From positions 1,302,001-1,366,000 of the forward strand of contig WHUZ01000010.1 of the NCBI GenBank assembly GCA_015179045.1: a stretch of DNA of 64,000 bases, read 5' to 3'. The notes beneath the pieces are model-generated. The model had not been told where the DNA came from and did no database searches. It saw only the letters and a list, made by a program, of their open reading frames with translations. This document shows, in pieces, positions 32,586 to 44,600 of the stretch. Source of the DNA: Kalaharituber pfeilii (lineage: Eukaryota > Ascomycota > Pezizomycetes > Pezizales > Pezizaceae). The stretch's first letter is position 1. Every line of letters starts with the position of its first letter. Both the position numbers and the translations under genes were made by a program.

Positions 32586-35500
32586 TCACAAATTATTATC
32601 CGCCTTGAATTTATCCCACGCCTCATTCAACAAACTAAATACCGCCCCACTGATCATCCTCTGTTCGGTAGTCGCGTCGACTGGTATCTATACCCCCAGC
32701 AACCGCACGTTAGCTCTCATCCCCAATAAGAAGAACTCACTCTCCACACCCACAACAGCTCACTCACCTTATCAGGATGAACCCTGGCAATTCCCTTCAT
32801 ATACCACACCTTAACCTTTCCCGCCAGCACCAACTCATGCATCCCCACCTTCTTCCACCCACTTCCCTCCCACAAAATCCCATCGAGACTTGTCAGCAGC
32901 GCTCGCAAGTTTCCTTCCTTGCCTTTCTTCCACGCGTTTATGCGATCGTTCACGCTGTCATACAGCGCTAGCTTCTCGCGTTCGAGCGCCTCCGCGCCCG
33001 CATTCGCCTCACGCAAACGCGTCACCGCTTCCTGGCTTTGCTGCGATGGGGGTGGTGGCGGCCTACGGACCGTTTGTGACGGCGGCGCGCTTGCGGCCTT
33101 CGGAGGCGGCGCGGGCCGCGCGGCTGGCTTCGGCTTCGGCGCAACAGCCGCCTCACATCTTCGTCTCCCCGCAATCGCGTTTGACCCGCCTCGTCCCGCT
33201 TCAACCAAAACGGCCCAGCACTTCCCGGCATCATCCCATTTCTCCATCTGCTCAAGCGCCTCGGCTTTGCGTGCTGTGGCCTTCTCCCAAAACTCCCTCA
33301 TTTCCTTCTTCCCTTCCTCACCACCTAAATCAATCTCCTCCCTCTCCCCCCTCCCTTCACCAATTAACTCTAATGCATCATCGCAATCGGCGATACATGA
33401 TTTGGGGTCCCCGACTTTTAAGTGACATAATGCCCGGTTACAGAGCAGTAGGATAAGTAGTGGATGTTTCTCGGGCACTGGTGACAAGGCCTTCGTGTAG
33501 TGCCCAAGCGCGGAAGTATAATCTCCGAGCTTAAACGCTGCGGTGCCAGCCTGGCGGGCGGTTGTCGAGGACGTGAGGGCCCTGGGAGAGATGAGAATGG
33601 TAGGGCGCGGGGGAGCTGCTTTGCGGACTTGTATGGGGGTAGAGGTCATTTGGGGAGGTGGGGTAGGTCGTTGCTGCTGCCGTTGTTGGTTAAGCGGACT
33701 CCGTGACGGCTCCGCTGCCTTAGTAGTCCCATCACCAAATAACAAGTCTTCTGTTGGCACCGGTGGAGCTGCAGGCGCAGCCGCCTTCGGCACCTCCGCC
33801 TTTCTCCTTCTCGCCGGACTCACATACGCCACCGTCTCCTCCTTTACCGCCTCCCTCGTCAACTTGGCCCTCCTAGAGCTTGCCGCCGCAGCCTCGCGCT
33901 CCCGAAGCTCCATCTCCTTTTTCCTGACTGCGTCCGCAAACTCCATCTCTCGTTTTCTCTGCAACTCCGCCGGCGACATGTGGGCATGTGAGGGAGCCGG
34001 AGATACATTCTGGTTTCTTGCCGTCGGCGGTTGTGGGGAGGCCCGTTGCGGGGATGCCCGCTGCGCAGATCTACCCGTGGCCTTGCGCTGTGGACCCGGC
34101 GGTTCCGCTTCCAGCAACTGCGCTTCATATGTCAAGTTGGGCTCCTCGTGCATTGCTCCATCACGCTCTTCCCCGCCCTTACGTCCCCTGGAATCAGGAG
34201 CCCTTCTCTCTGGCAACTCTCTCTGCTGCTGATACTGCTGTGCTTCCCTCATCCACTTCGGCATCCCGTCGTCACCATCCTTGCCCTTATCCTGCTGCAA
34301 CTCCCGCACGGCCTTCTCCATCTTCTTCTTTCCCTGGTTCCATAGTGAATTGGCGCTCTTGAACAAATTGGATCCAACTTCTGATGCTATTGCCGCAATA
34401 TCCTTTTCCCCGCTGCCCCCTCCACCGGCCCATGCAGGCTGCCGTTGCTCGGACCCATCTCTCCTTCTAGAACTTGAGCCACTTACGGCCCTCCTCTCCT
34501 CTTCCCTATACATCTGCCGTCGTCGATCCCCTTCCGGCGGCTCGCGTGATCTGTCCCTGTCCATATCCCTGCCCTTGTCCCTACGTGAGCCGGATGTAGA
34601 TCTAGTCCGGGACTCCGCCGAAGCCTTACTCTGCCGATGTGCCTCATTAAGTAACCAGCTCACAGCCTGCTGCACGTCCAGCCCTGTATCTGTCTCCGCC
34701 AGTGCCTTCCTGGCCTGTGCTAGGCTGAAGCCCATATCCATTAACTCCGCAATCGCCCCGTCCCGGGGATCCCCACCCACAGGCGGTGTTGGCGTGGGTG
34801 TGGGCCGCTTCTCCTGTGCTGGGGACTCCGCTGGCCGTGGCGGCTGCGGAGGGGGTAATTCCGACACGGGCTTGGCCAGTAATCCAAGAATGTCATCACT
34901 GTCGTCGTTGTTGGGCGCCGCTGGAGGATGGTTACTCGGCGTTCTCGTCGGTAATTTCCCCAAGTCAAACGGGTCGTCAAACGGATCCAGTGGATCGACT
35001 TCGCTCAACCTGATACTCTTCTGCTGTTGTAGCGGCGGATTAGGAGTCCCGAACCTTGGTGTCGTGATGGTGCTTGCCGGGTTCGATGCCGGCGGCGGGA
35101 AATGTGAGGTCTTATCCACCGGCGCAGAGGCACTGAACGCCGCGAACAAATCCTCGTCATCGCCGTCCTTTTGCACTGCCACCTGCGGTTTCTGCTGTGC
35201 CGGCGCAGGTGGATTAATACCGAAACTTGCGAGTCCCCCTCTCGTCCCACCACTAGAACTTGCCCCTAAACTCCCCGAACCCGCAGCACCCCCAGAGCTT
35301 CCCCCACTTTTCTCCAACTTGTCCCAGAACTGCCCACCCCCAAACTGTGCCTCGAGCTGCTTTCTCTTCTCCTCCGCCTCCTTCGCCTTCTGCTGCTCTA
35401 ACATCCGTTGCCGCTCCTGCAGAGACAAGTTCGCGCCATTGGACTGACTGGACTTGCTGCCGAACGTAAGCAAGTTTGCAAAGCTGTCTGTTGCGGGCTT

Positions 35501-35701
35501 CGGGGCATGGGCTACGTTTGCAGGTGAGGTCCCACGGGATTGGGGTGTCGTGGAGCTGGCTCGGAGGGCAGAGAGGCTAGAGTAGGTTGTGGTGCTGGAG
35601 TTGGTTGTGCCGAAGGTAGTTGGGAGCTTCTGATTCTGCGGCTTCGACGGCGGATTGGAGGAAGAGGTGGAGTCGAAGGAGAGGCCGGCAAGGTCGTCCA
35701 T
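32586..35701 (-). CDS. SWA2: auxilin-like J-protein (Swa2 type: UBA, TPR, J domain), about 1011 aa
   Basis: Swa2/auxilin recruits Hsc70 to uncoat clathrin-coated vesicles. Exon 1 is 35701-32768 and exon 2 is 32687-32586. The intron (GTGAGT, GCTAAC, GTATAG) lies just after HPDK of the J domain, and exon 2 gives IPVDATTEQRMISGAVFSLL. The start MDDLAGLSFDS is family-like. The N terminus carries DPF repeats (DPLDPFDDPFDL) and DDILGLLAKP, a clathrin-box-like stretch. The UBA domain is at about 313-354 (IAELMDMGFSLAQARKAL). An Arg/Glu-rich middle follows. TPRs are at about 720-830 (AAFKLGDYTSALGHYTKAL, LLCNRALCHLKVGDPKSCI). The J-like domain takes the last 100 residues. The frame stays open upstream to 35878 without an ATG of similar quality. 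Confidence 0.94.
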
Positions 35702-35714
35702 GGGGGGGGGGGGG
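35702..35714 (-). repeat. C13 run (in mRNA sense) abutting the auxilin start codon
   Basis: Thirteen C directly precede the ATG on the mRNA. Upstream in-frame codons remain open, so slippage in this run would change which upstream frame joins the coding sequence. Confidence 0.8.
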
Positions 35715-36125
35715 TCGGAGGACGGCAAGCTAGATTGGAGAAAGAACACAGTATCTGCAAGGGCCAAGCCAAGCCCACGGCAAGGAACGAGATGAGGGCC
35801 AGAGGAAAGTAAGCGTGCGGAGGGAGCTGAGAGCCGCTGGATCCTGCGAGGGGACGAGCTGGTCGGCTGCGGGGACAAGTGGGTGGGGGAGGGGGAGGGG
35901 GGTTGGCTGCGTGAACGGTGAACGGGGCCCTGGAGGGTTCCCTGCAGCTGGAGGCTTGGCGCGGCACGGGAGCGCGAGGCTTGGCGGCGCGGGCGTGTCG
36001 ACGCTCAGAGGGCCGCCCGACTCGGAGGCACAGCATATCCCCACATATCCCCACACGCATACATCTCGCTCAAACGAGCACCGCGCCACCAAGAAGCACA
36101 CTCGGTCCTCCGCAGCGCGCCAGCA

Positions 36126-37267
36126 ATGGCTGACCGCCGCCGAGTCGTCGGCCCCGCTGACGGCACCACCGCCCCGGTATACACCCAGCCCCTCTCCACT
36201 CCGCATCTCCCCAGCAAACGTCCCCGCCGGGACCGAGCGCCAGACGAGCTCCGCACAATCTGTATGCCACTCACCCGCAGCTGACCGTGAAATGAATGAA
36301 AAAGAGTGACACACACTAAACCTTCCTACGCTGTCACCTTGCTACAGTCCTCAAGACCTCACTGACGCCTCCCGCGACGGGCTCCTCCTTCCTCGAGCTT
36401 CCCTCTCCGCCACCAATACCACCACAATCAACAGCCTCAACAGCCATCACCACCCCCTCCTCAACCCTCAAACTCACCTGCTCCGTCTACGGCCCCCGCC
36501 CGCTGCCCCCCTCGGCCCCATTCTCTCCGCAAGCCCGGCTTCAATGCGAACTGAAATTCGCCCCGTTCGCTACGCCGCACAAACGCCGCGGATACGTGCG
36601 GGACAGCACGGAGCGCGACCTCTCCGTCGACCTGACTTCCGCCCTACAACGCTCCATCCTCCTTGAGAAGTACCCCAAATCTGGCATTGAGGTGTTTGTC
36701 ACCGTGCTCGATTGTGAAGGCGACGCAGGGTCCCTATTTAATGCCAGTGGCTACGTCCGCCGCACCATGGGTGGGGGAGGTGGAGGCGGTGACCAGGGCG
36801 TTGACGTCGGCCTCCTCGGTGTACTCGCGGGCGCGATTACCTGCGCCAGCGCTGCCATCGCAGATGCCGGCATCGAATGCCTCGACCTCGTCTCTGGGGG
36901 TGTTTCTGCCCTGGTCCGCAAATCCTCTCTCTCCTCCTCCACCACGACCAGCAATAACGAACTGGTCATAGTCCAAGACCCCTCCCCCGAAGAACACGGC
37001 CCAGGCGACATTATTGCCGCCTGTGCAGTAGGTCACATGGCTGCGCGCGGTGAGCTGACAGATCTCTGGACGCGCGGGGTCTGTATTGCGTCAATAGGCA
37101 ACGATGGCGAAGAGGACGGAGAGGACGACGAACTTGATAAGCTGATGAAGAACGCGATAGAGGCGGCTACACAGACAAGGAAAGTGCTAAATGCGGCAGT
37201 GGCGGAGAGGCTCTTGTTTGCATTGAGCGCAGCAAAGCAAGGGAAAGATGAGATGGAGATGACATGA
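36126..37267 (+). CDS. MTR3: exosome subunit MTR3 (RNase PH-like), 351 aa
   Basis: Mtr3 is a structural subunit of the RNase PH ring of the RNA exosome. Exon 1 (36126-36261) encodes MADRRRVVGPADGTTAPVY up to RDRAPDELRTI. An 86-nt intron (GTATGC...GCTACAG) splits a Phe codon, and exon 2 (36348-37267) continues LKTSLTPPATGSSFLEL. The RNase PH fold follows: KLTCSVYGPRPLP, LKFAPFATPHKRRGYVRD, ERDLSVDLTSALQRSILLEK, GIEVFVTVLDCEGD and DVGLLGVLAGAITCASAAI. GIECLDLVSGGVSAL comes next. The IFLKTSLTPPATGSS start separates Mtr3 from Rrp41 and Rrp46. It is divergent from the auxilin gene, with about 420 bp shared upstream. Downstream of exon 1, ORFs on the minus strand are shadows. Confidence 0.93.
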
Positions 37268-37523
37268 GCTCAATAGGTTTTTTTTTTCCCCTCTTTTAGA
37301 GCAAGTTAAGGTATATCCTACTGCAGTACAGTGATGCATCGGAGCACCAAGTCCAGCAAAAAGAAATAAGGGAAGTTTTGATTTTTGTTCTTTTTTTTTA
37401 AAAAAAAAAAAAAAAAAATTTACATTCAGCTACGGTATCTTCTCATTTCTGAACTGTCGGTTTCTCTGAATTGTTATATAGGTTTCATGAAGCAGTGCTG
37501 CACATCACCAGCACAAAAAAGCA

Positions 37524-37558
<35 letters not shown>

Positions 37559-37931
37559 CATGGTCACATGAAGGGATATTGCCGATCTGTCATGACGTAA
37601 GTAAGCGTGAGAAACCAAACACCACACAATAGAGCGAAAGTTCCAGGACCAAAAGCCGAATAGACAAATACCCCGCCCAAGAGCAAAGCAAAAAAAAAAA
37701 AAGAGAGAGAGAAGAAAGGAAAAGAAAAGAATTTTTGAGAAAGAATCGCAAGCTAAAAAAATACACAAATTTTGGAATCAAAGCGGGCAGTCCTCCGACG
37801 TTACATGGTAGTCAGAGAACTGATTCAAAAAACAGGCTGCTGTACACAAACTAAAAAGCAACGCCGCCACGACCACCGACGATCACGTCTTACGAAAAGA
37901 ACTTTCAAGCAAGCTGCGCATCGTCGAGAAC
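37268..37931. repeat. intergenic with long homopolymer runs
   Basis: T9A18-type palindrome at 37392-37419, A30 at 37527-37556 and A12 at 37689-37700. The ORFs here are Lys/Phe artefacts. No gene is seen. Confidence 0.7.
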
Positions 37932-38478
37932 CTATTTCTTTGACTTCTCCTTGATTTTGTCCACGGCAAATTTAATCTTGTTTCTGGCTATGTGGCCGTC
38001 CCTACTCGCAGGAGTAGCCCATATGGAACCTGCAGAAGGAAAAGAAATAAGCTGGTGCCCTAATGTATCATGTATTCGTTTTCTGAAAAGACTTGCCTTC
38101 AGGCCGCTGGAACCTTGATGGAGGAACTTTGCTGGCGTCCCACTCCCTACTCATCCTCCTATCTTTAATCACTGTGGGTTCTTGTTCATTGCCCACTGGC
38201 GTAGCAGGCTCACTCTCCCTCCTGTAGTGGTGCGGTGTAATTTTCTGGATTGAGTCCCGTTGTGCTGCAAATGGGTCCGCCTCAGAGGCACGGCGAGGTC
38301 GGATGGTAGCAGGTGGAGAAGCGGCAATGCTATCTCGGCGCCATGCTGAAGAGAGGATTGGCCCGCCGCCAGTTGAGCCGATAGAGGAGGTTGACCCGTT
38401 TGATGAAACAGAGCCACGACGGTGGTGGTGCCGCGGATGAGTGGCAGTGTTGAATTGGGTGTATGTCGGGGATGACAT
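37932..38478 (-). CDS. conserved small fungal protein with a GC-AG intron, 159 aa
   Basis: Exon 1 (38478-38097) encodes MSSPTYTQFNTATHPRHHHR, a Ser/Gly-rich stretch and SSAWRRDSIAASPPATIRPR. It ends in SREWDASKVPPSRFQRPE. Exon 2 (38029-37932) gives SIWATPASRDGHIARNKIKF and a basic helical tail ending KEKSKK. The junction restores PEG-SIWATPASRDGH, a block I recall from uncharacterised fungal proteins. The donor is GGCAAGT, that is GC rather than GT, with acceptor TGCAG; a GT donor 4 nt further in leads to a stop. GC-AG introns with AG|GCAAGT-like donors are a known minor class. Basic, disordered and probably a phosphoprotein (several RRxS sites). Function is unknown. Confidence 0.8.
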
Positions 38479-40620
38479 GGTTTCTCGGAGCTCTCTTTGT
38501 GCAGCGGATATGAAGGCAGCACGGCTGGAAGCCTGCGATTTCTATTTCGAAGATGTATCTGGATGAGGATCTCGTCGAAAGAAGGCTATTCGTAGATTCT
38601 CAGAGACAGAAGAACGTTTCAAGGGACAGATGAAGGTTTTTGTCTCGAATAGAGGTTCAGAAAATATATAGCAAGAGAACAGAAGGTGGGGAGGTGGCAG
38701 ATTGATCTTCCTCTTCCTTTGATATAACCCCTTAGGTCACCAACAGTTATCAAGTTGAGGTAAGGGATTAGCAGTAGTCTCGATTAGCTGGTTGCTGCTA
38801 GAATCAACGAATCGATAAACAAGAGGGATGGGCCTTGGGAATGAGACGGAGGCAAATAGGAGTAGTTCAATCTTGATATGAGGGAGGGTATGGAAGGCGA
38901 GATGGAGGGTGGGGTGGGGGACTATCACTGCTCTATATACGCCCCGTTCGGGTCCCAGAGCATGGAGAGGAGGGCATGACCGATGTTCATGCTAAACTAC
39001 CAATAGCATTTGAGTCCTGCTAGCTGTTGTAGCTACCTGCTCTAGAGAGCTTGTAGCGCGGTAAAGGACCACAGCCCATAACACCATCGTCATGCCCACT
39101 CACGCCCATTGCACCGCAGAAACCTCCGAGCCGTCATTCCCATCCCCACCCATCTCCATGCCTTTTCATGCCACATGCTAATGTCAAGCAAGTAACTGCA
39201 TGCAAGGGAAAAACACCGGTGTGGTAATGGCTTTCCCGTCCCGTAACGCGGCGCGCCTCCGAAGGCATTATCCTAGCGCTTCTGCCGTCTGGCTAGCCCA
39301 GCACGACTTGGCAGCACTTTAGACCAAGTGCCTTATGGGGTAGTCTGGCGCTGGTCGTAAAATTGATTATGCATAATTTAATATCTTAGACAGTCGATAA
39401 GGCTGTAGTTCGGATGAATGTTAGGTCGTGCTCCGAGGCAGGGGATTTGACTATGCAGCTGCAAGGCCATTCGCTCTGAGGATGGGCACATCTGTTATCG
39501 ATAAGCTGCTTTGGATAACAGTTGGATCACAAGCATGGACACACCTTGGCCCTCGCCGGGCCGGATTTAATGCACCTCGAAATGAATGCCAAGCAGATGT
39601 TCAACTCCATTGGTAGGTATATCACTGGAATTGAAACAACGCGGCTCCTGTGCATTTAACCAAGCCTTTGGCATAGGCCCAGATATGTACAAACTTGTTG
39701 ACGATCAGCTTGTTAGGCAAGCCAAGAAGTATACACACCATTCAATGGCGTTAGTTTGCCACATACTTTACATGCAACCAGACTGATATTTTAATTCCGA
39801 GGCCCTACTTCCCAATGAGAGTAGTCCAATCAGAAAAACAACAAGAAATGGTGTTTCCCTGGACTATCCCACACGCCGTCGCCTCTCCGCCGATCATTTG
39901 CTCAAAGCAACTTGGAGAGTCTTAGACTTGCACTGGAGCAAACTGGCCAAGTCCAATTGTGGAGTCTTCAAGGGCAGAGGAGCTGTTCCGTCCCGTGTCC
40001 CTAGTTTGTTGCTTTTTGGTGTTTGTGATTGAGAGGGGGGTGCAAAAACTTGTACACAAATCTCCAACAGTATATTTCTGCCAGTAATAATTGAGTAATG
40101 TATCTCGTAAGGGGCAATATCGTATGCACTACCAAAGCAATGCAACGATATATCTCACGATTTCTAGTAATGTCGTCTTTAAACCTGTTCCATTCCATCA
40201 ATGCGGAAATGCAATCATCCCACAATTAATATCATCTGGTATCTACTAGCAGCGCCACTGTACCACTTTCGTCACTTGAAAGGAATTGCTATTCGTATTA
40301 GCAGCGTCTATGTATAGTAGTAATGACAAGTAGTGGCGGCTTGTTCCTATAAGCAAAGGCTCTGTTAACAAAGATATATCAGGATGTAGTAGCGGCTTAC
40401 GTAGTCAAGTAACGCCACCCCCTCAAAGAGTTCAGAACTACAGAGTATAACTGAGGCTGTTCTGGGCACGAGGATACTGGTGCTTCAGAATTCGGGTATT
40501 TCTTGGTCAGGTCTCATGATCAGTGTTTGTGACCATAACATATCATTGTGTGTTCCCAGGCCGCTCTGCAAGGGTTGACAAGGGTGAATTAACCTCCGGC
40601 TATCTGTACTCGAGTACATG
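38479..40620. other. gene desert, first part
   Basis: Includes the long upstream region of the preceding gene. No gene, RNA or clear repeat is supported; small ORFs (for example 39428-39616, 39894-40145) lack signal. Confidence 0.5.
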
Positions 40621-40630
40621 GCGATCTTCG

Positions 40631-40661
40631 CCACCACCACCACCACCACCACCACCACCAC
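40631..40661. repeat. (CAC)n microsatellite
   Basis: About ten CCA/CAC triplets in a row. A short GAT repeat (40906-40920) and a C13 run near 41001-41013 follow. Confidence 0.9.
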
Positions 40662-41324
40662 GCCGCCCCCGGATCGACAGCTGCCAAGTACTAACTAGTT
40701 TGACTACTTAGTAAGTTGGGCTGGCCGCAATGCTGCACATGACTAGTCTCGTAATGTGGGAGGAAAGTTCACAGAGGGGTGAAGAACAAGAGGAGAGAAA
40801 TAAGGATAGAGACGTAAGAAGAGAACCGGTTTACTATATCTCAAAACACAAAGAGACAACTGCAAGACCAAGCTGACAAAAAACCAGTGATACTATTACC
40901 CTCAACGATGATGATGATGATCTCCTTAGGTCCCCCCCCTTCTCACCTCAAGAAATACCCTTAACCTCCCAGTACCACTTCCCTTTTCAGTAATTACCTC
41001 CCCCCCCCCCCATTGTTTGTTCGCCCACTGTAGCAGTTGGAATGCCAAGATTCCCCTCAGTAACCCGTACACTGAATTACCAGATCATTGTATTGCTTAA
41101 AGCATGCAATGCAGTAGCCTCATGTCTGCAATGCAGGGGTATCATGCTCATTCCACAATTAGATTGCAATCGTACTACCCCCAAAAGTAGTATTGTAACC
41201 ATACCCCAATAGGTAGTCTGGTTGAGCAGTGCTACACGCAATCAGACTAAGTGCTACAGACCACTTGCGCAATGCAAAGGAGTGATGCCCAGTTACCCTT
41301 GTATCAATAACGCTTACAGGCAAC

Positions 41325-41475
41325 CCTGGCTATAGTGAAGGAATGGGCCAGATTCTTTGTGTACACAGGTAAAGAAAGAAAGTGCGCTTGCTATAGCGAA
41401 AACTGGTTACAGTGAAGAGAATTGGTCGGATTCTTAGCCTTCATTATAGCCATAGTCGCCTATAGTGTCACGAAG
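41325..41475. mobile_element. probable DNA-transposon terminal debris (TATAGTGAA motifs)
   Basis: TATAGTGAAG (41331), CTATAGCGAA (41391), TACAGTGAAG (41408) and TATAGTG (41461) recur. The first and third are each followed by a GATTCTT block. Repeated TATAGTGAA-like motifs are seen near the ends of pogo/Fot-type elements in fungi. No transposase is visible. Confidence 0.35.
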
Positions 41476-41531
41476 AACAGCCTTTATTGCTACAGCCTCT
41501 GATCGATGACATAATTAATGGATCTGATCTG

Positions 41532-41651
41532 CACTCCCGATGATTCTGAGTTGTACAAACCCAAAATTGGCACAGAAAGCTTATTGTTTGCACCCCCGAT
41601 GAATCTGAGTTGTACATAACCAAAACTCGCACAGAAAGCTTATAATTTGCA
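41532..41651. repeat. imperfect tandem duplication, two units of about 60 bp
   Basis: Unit 1 (41532-41591) and unit 2 (41590-41651) share GATGATTCTGAGTTGTACA versus GATGAATCTGAGTTGTACA, then CACAGAAAGCTTAT and TTTGCA. They differ at several positions. Confidence 0.8.
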
Positions 41652-44600
41652 GATCTCGATGCCCCATATACATAAATTGTAGCCATACTATAGACAGAAC
41701 TCTTGCCAGTGCGCAAACGGACTGTTAATCTAACTGTGAAACCCCCCCCCCTGCTGCGCATTTCCTATTCAGATGATCAACCACTATATAACAAGATGTT
41801 ATCCGGTAGTCTATCGTAATTTTCAGTGACGCAAAGTGAACCCTGTGATTCGATCCAGGGCCCAGCAATTGGGATTACTGAGGAGGGGTGTTACTGTTGA
41901 CTAACTCAGTTGGGCAATTAAGCACGATGACTACCAATTAGTGTCAGAGTATTCTTATGTCATTGTATGCAGCAATCCAGCTGTGCACACCTCCAATATG
42001 TGTTACAAGTGAGATTAAAACGATCTCCCGTCTTGGAACGTACCATTGTACTTCATGTAACTCTTAACTGCCCTTTTCTCCTCTAGTAGTTATATGTTAC
42101 CCTGTTTCCAGGCCCATGGAATCAACGTATAACTGAAGCATGTTTTGTCGGTGGAGGCGTTGAGTACAGGAAGGAGTACCACTTTTTTTGAAAGCCTCAA
42201 GGGCATCCCTCTGCATGTCGATGAATGGAGGGTAAGAGGGTGCCGAGCATTGAAGAAGGGCCAACAGTTTGATACTGTAACCTGAATACTATAAGTGGAG
42301 ACTACTTATAATACTTTCCGATCAGGGAATCATTTGATGGGGTAATATACAATTTACGTAGCTTTTGGTGGGTGGAATATTGAGTTTTTCTGGGAGAGGT
42401 GACAAAAGGAAGAATGGAGAGACCAGGACAAGGAATAGACAAAGTAACCCCCGACTTTCCCACGAGACACTGGGTTCTGTGCGAAGTCTCTATGTATGCA
42501 AGTATTTGTAAAGTTGCTTTTTCCATATTTCGATATCAATTAGTAGAAACCTGGTTGCTCATTCCACACTATTATCATACGTGTGCTGTACACATCCGTG
42601 AATAGTGCTGCATGCTCAAATCCTTTCACACCGGTGATGACTTGCTCGAGAAGGCCTACTGCCATTTAGCTTCTAACCATCCAGTAGCTTGTGTGAGTAA
42701 CCTTTCTTCTAAATATTGCTCAACAAAATTAGGTAAATTCCATAAAAATTTTAAGATAGTGAGAGCGGGCACCATTTTTACTCTGAACGGATGCAGTAAG
42801 GAAGCGTCCTAGGCGGCTTCAGAGAGCAGTTGGCAGAACTGCATCAAGCTTTGGCAAACTCTAATAATCATTGTCTCACAATAATCGAGCAAGTCTTATG
42901 ACTTCGATAGATTCAACTCAGTACGAGAATACTTGTATATATCAATATTGCTTTCAGTATTGGCACCGAATTGCGAATACAAGTAGTTGGTACTTAAGTA
43001 TGTACTCATGCACGACTGGCCAGGCTAGTAATGTTAAATCATCTATGGACCGAAGCGGCTGCCAGTCAATCAAATATGTCATTCTCAGTAGTATGTGGAC
43101 CTTACTAGTAGCGAAATTGTTATAACATCTATCAGTATAGATATGGGTAACATATTTTTTCTGTTACACTCAGTTCTGCTCAAGGTTAGCACCCTAAAAG
43201 AACGTGTTATCAAACAGAAATGCTGTTAGGACTGGTTGAGATCAGTCAAGTTGTGGTGTATAGTCTCGGGCCTAGACCTTCGTAGAGGAGTGGTGCATTC
43301 AAATGAAAGCAGCAGTTTTAGGCAAGACACCGACAAAGGCTGCAAGCAAGCGGACTGCGTCATAAGCAAATAAGGACCAAAGTCATACGACTCCATCAAC
43401 ATCGATCGACCCGCTCGCCAATGGCCGTCAATAGCATTCCAAGCTAAGATAACTCTGTAACGCATATATATCAGGTTTCTCCGCCTTCATGTATCATGCC
43501 TGTATTCAAAATCATAGTTCCGGTTCCATGAATTCAGTGCAATTACCCGCTCGGGACAACGCAAGGATACTTACCTCGTGATCATCTATAATGTTATTAG
43601 TGGAAGCTAGTACATAAAGGCAGTTGGAACTTCTAAATAGATTCAAGCCCGCTCCTCAGCCATTACTTGGCCATGAAAGCCAGCCTATAGCCGCTCTATG
43701 TCTCAGAATCCTTGAACTCATATCTTCTGCTTCTATCTAAATGAAGCAGAGAGAACCCGGTATATATATGGCCTTCGGCCGGCCGCAGCTTTAAAGAGTT
43801 GGTGTGCCAGTCGTAGCCTAAACAGAACTATAGCATGAGACTCAAATAGAAGGATCCCCGCGCGACTCTCTGCACCCCAACATCGCCTCATTGAACATCA
43901 TTATATCCAAATCCTTTTTGCAGTGTGACTTTGTAATCGATATTTGCTTAGTTGGGTACCGAGGGTTTTTACCTCAGCAACAAGATCAACTCTGATGCTT
44001 TTACCAGCGTAATATTCCATAGATGTGCTAAATGAAGAGTTCTTTGAAATATGTTCGTTGGTAGGAGAACTTAATATCTAGACACGGAGTAGCCATTTTG
44101 GACAGTGCGTTTCTCATATTCCATCTCCTCTTGCCCTCATCACATATTTTTATCAGATTTTGTGGTATAGATAGAGATATAAATGAAGTTGAGGGCAGAT
44201 AACAAAAAGTTGAGAGTAATGTGATGGGTGAATCTCGACATCAAAAGCACTGCAGGGAGGTGCAAAGACAGGAGTGGCCAGCTGCTTTCTTACCATAATA
44301 ATTGAGTGGGACCGGGCATAAGGTTGGCATGTAGGTCAATTTCCAACTTTCGATTCAGCAGGTAGTTTATCTTGTGGGAGCCTACTATGACCAGGAAGAC
44401 TGCTTATGACATATAGATCATAGTGACAGCTGGAAAACGAAACGTTAGTGAATATGTTCTGGGCTCAAAGATTGAAGGCGCATATAGCGGGCTGACTTAT
44501 GAGGCTTGGCAGTACCGTAAGCAAGTACTTGTTCCAGACTATCATAGCAGAGGTTGGTCATGCTAGGCTGGTTTCACATGTCCTGTTTTGGCTCCGCTTG

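Noticed and set aside
34281..35447. 388-codon ORF on the plus strand within the auxilin gene
   Set aside because: Antisense shadow. The minus frame carries UBA, TPR and J-domain motifs.
41838..41920. tRNA-like boxes (GATTCGATCC and CTAACTCAGTTGGG)
   Set aside because: The B-box-like word precedes the A-box-like word on the same strand, and no acceptor or anticodon stem can be drawn.
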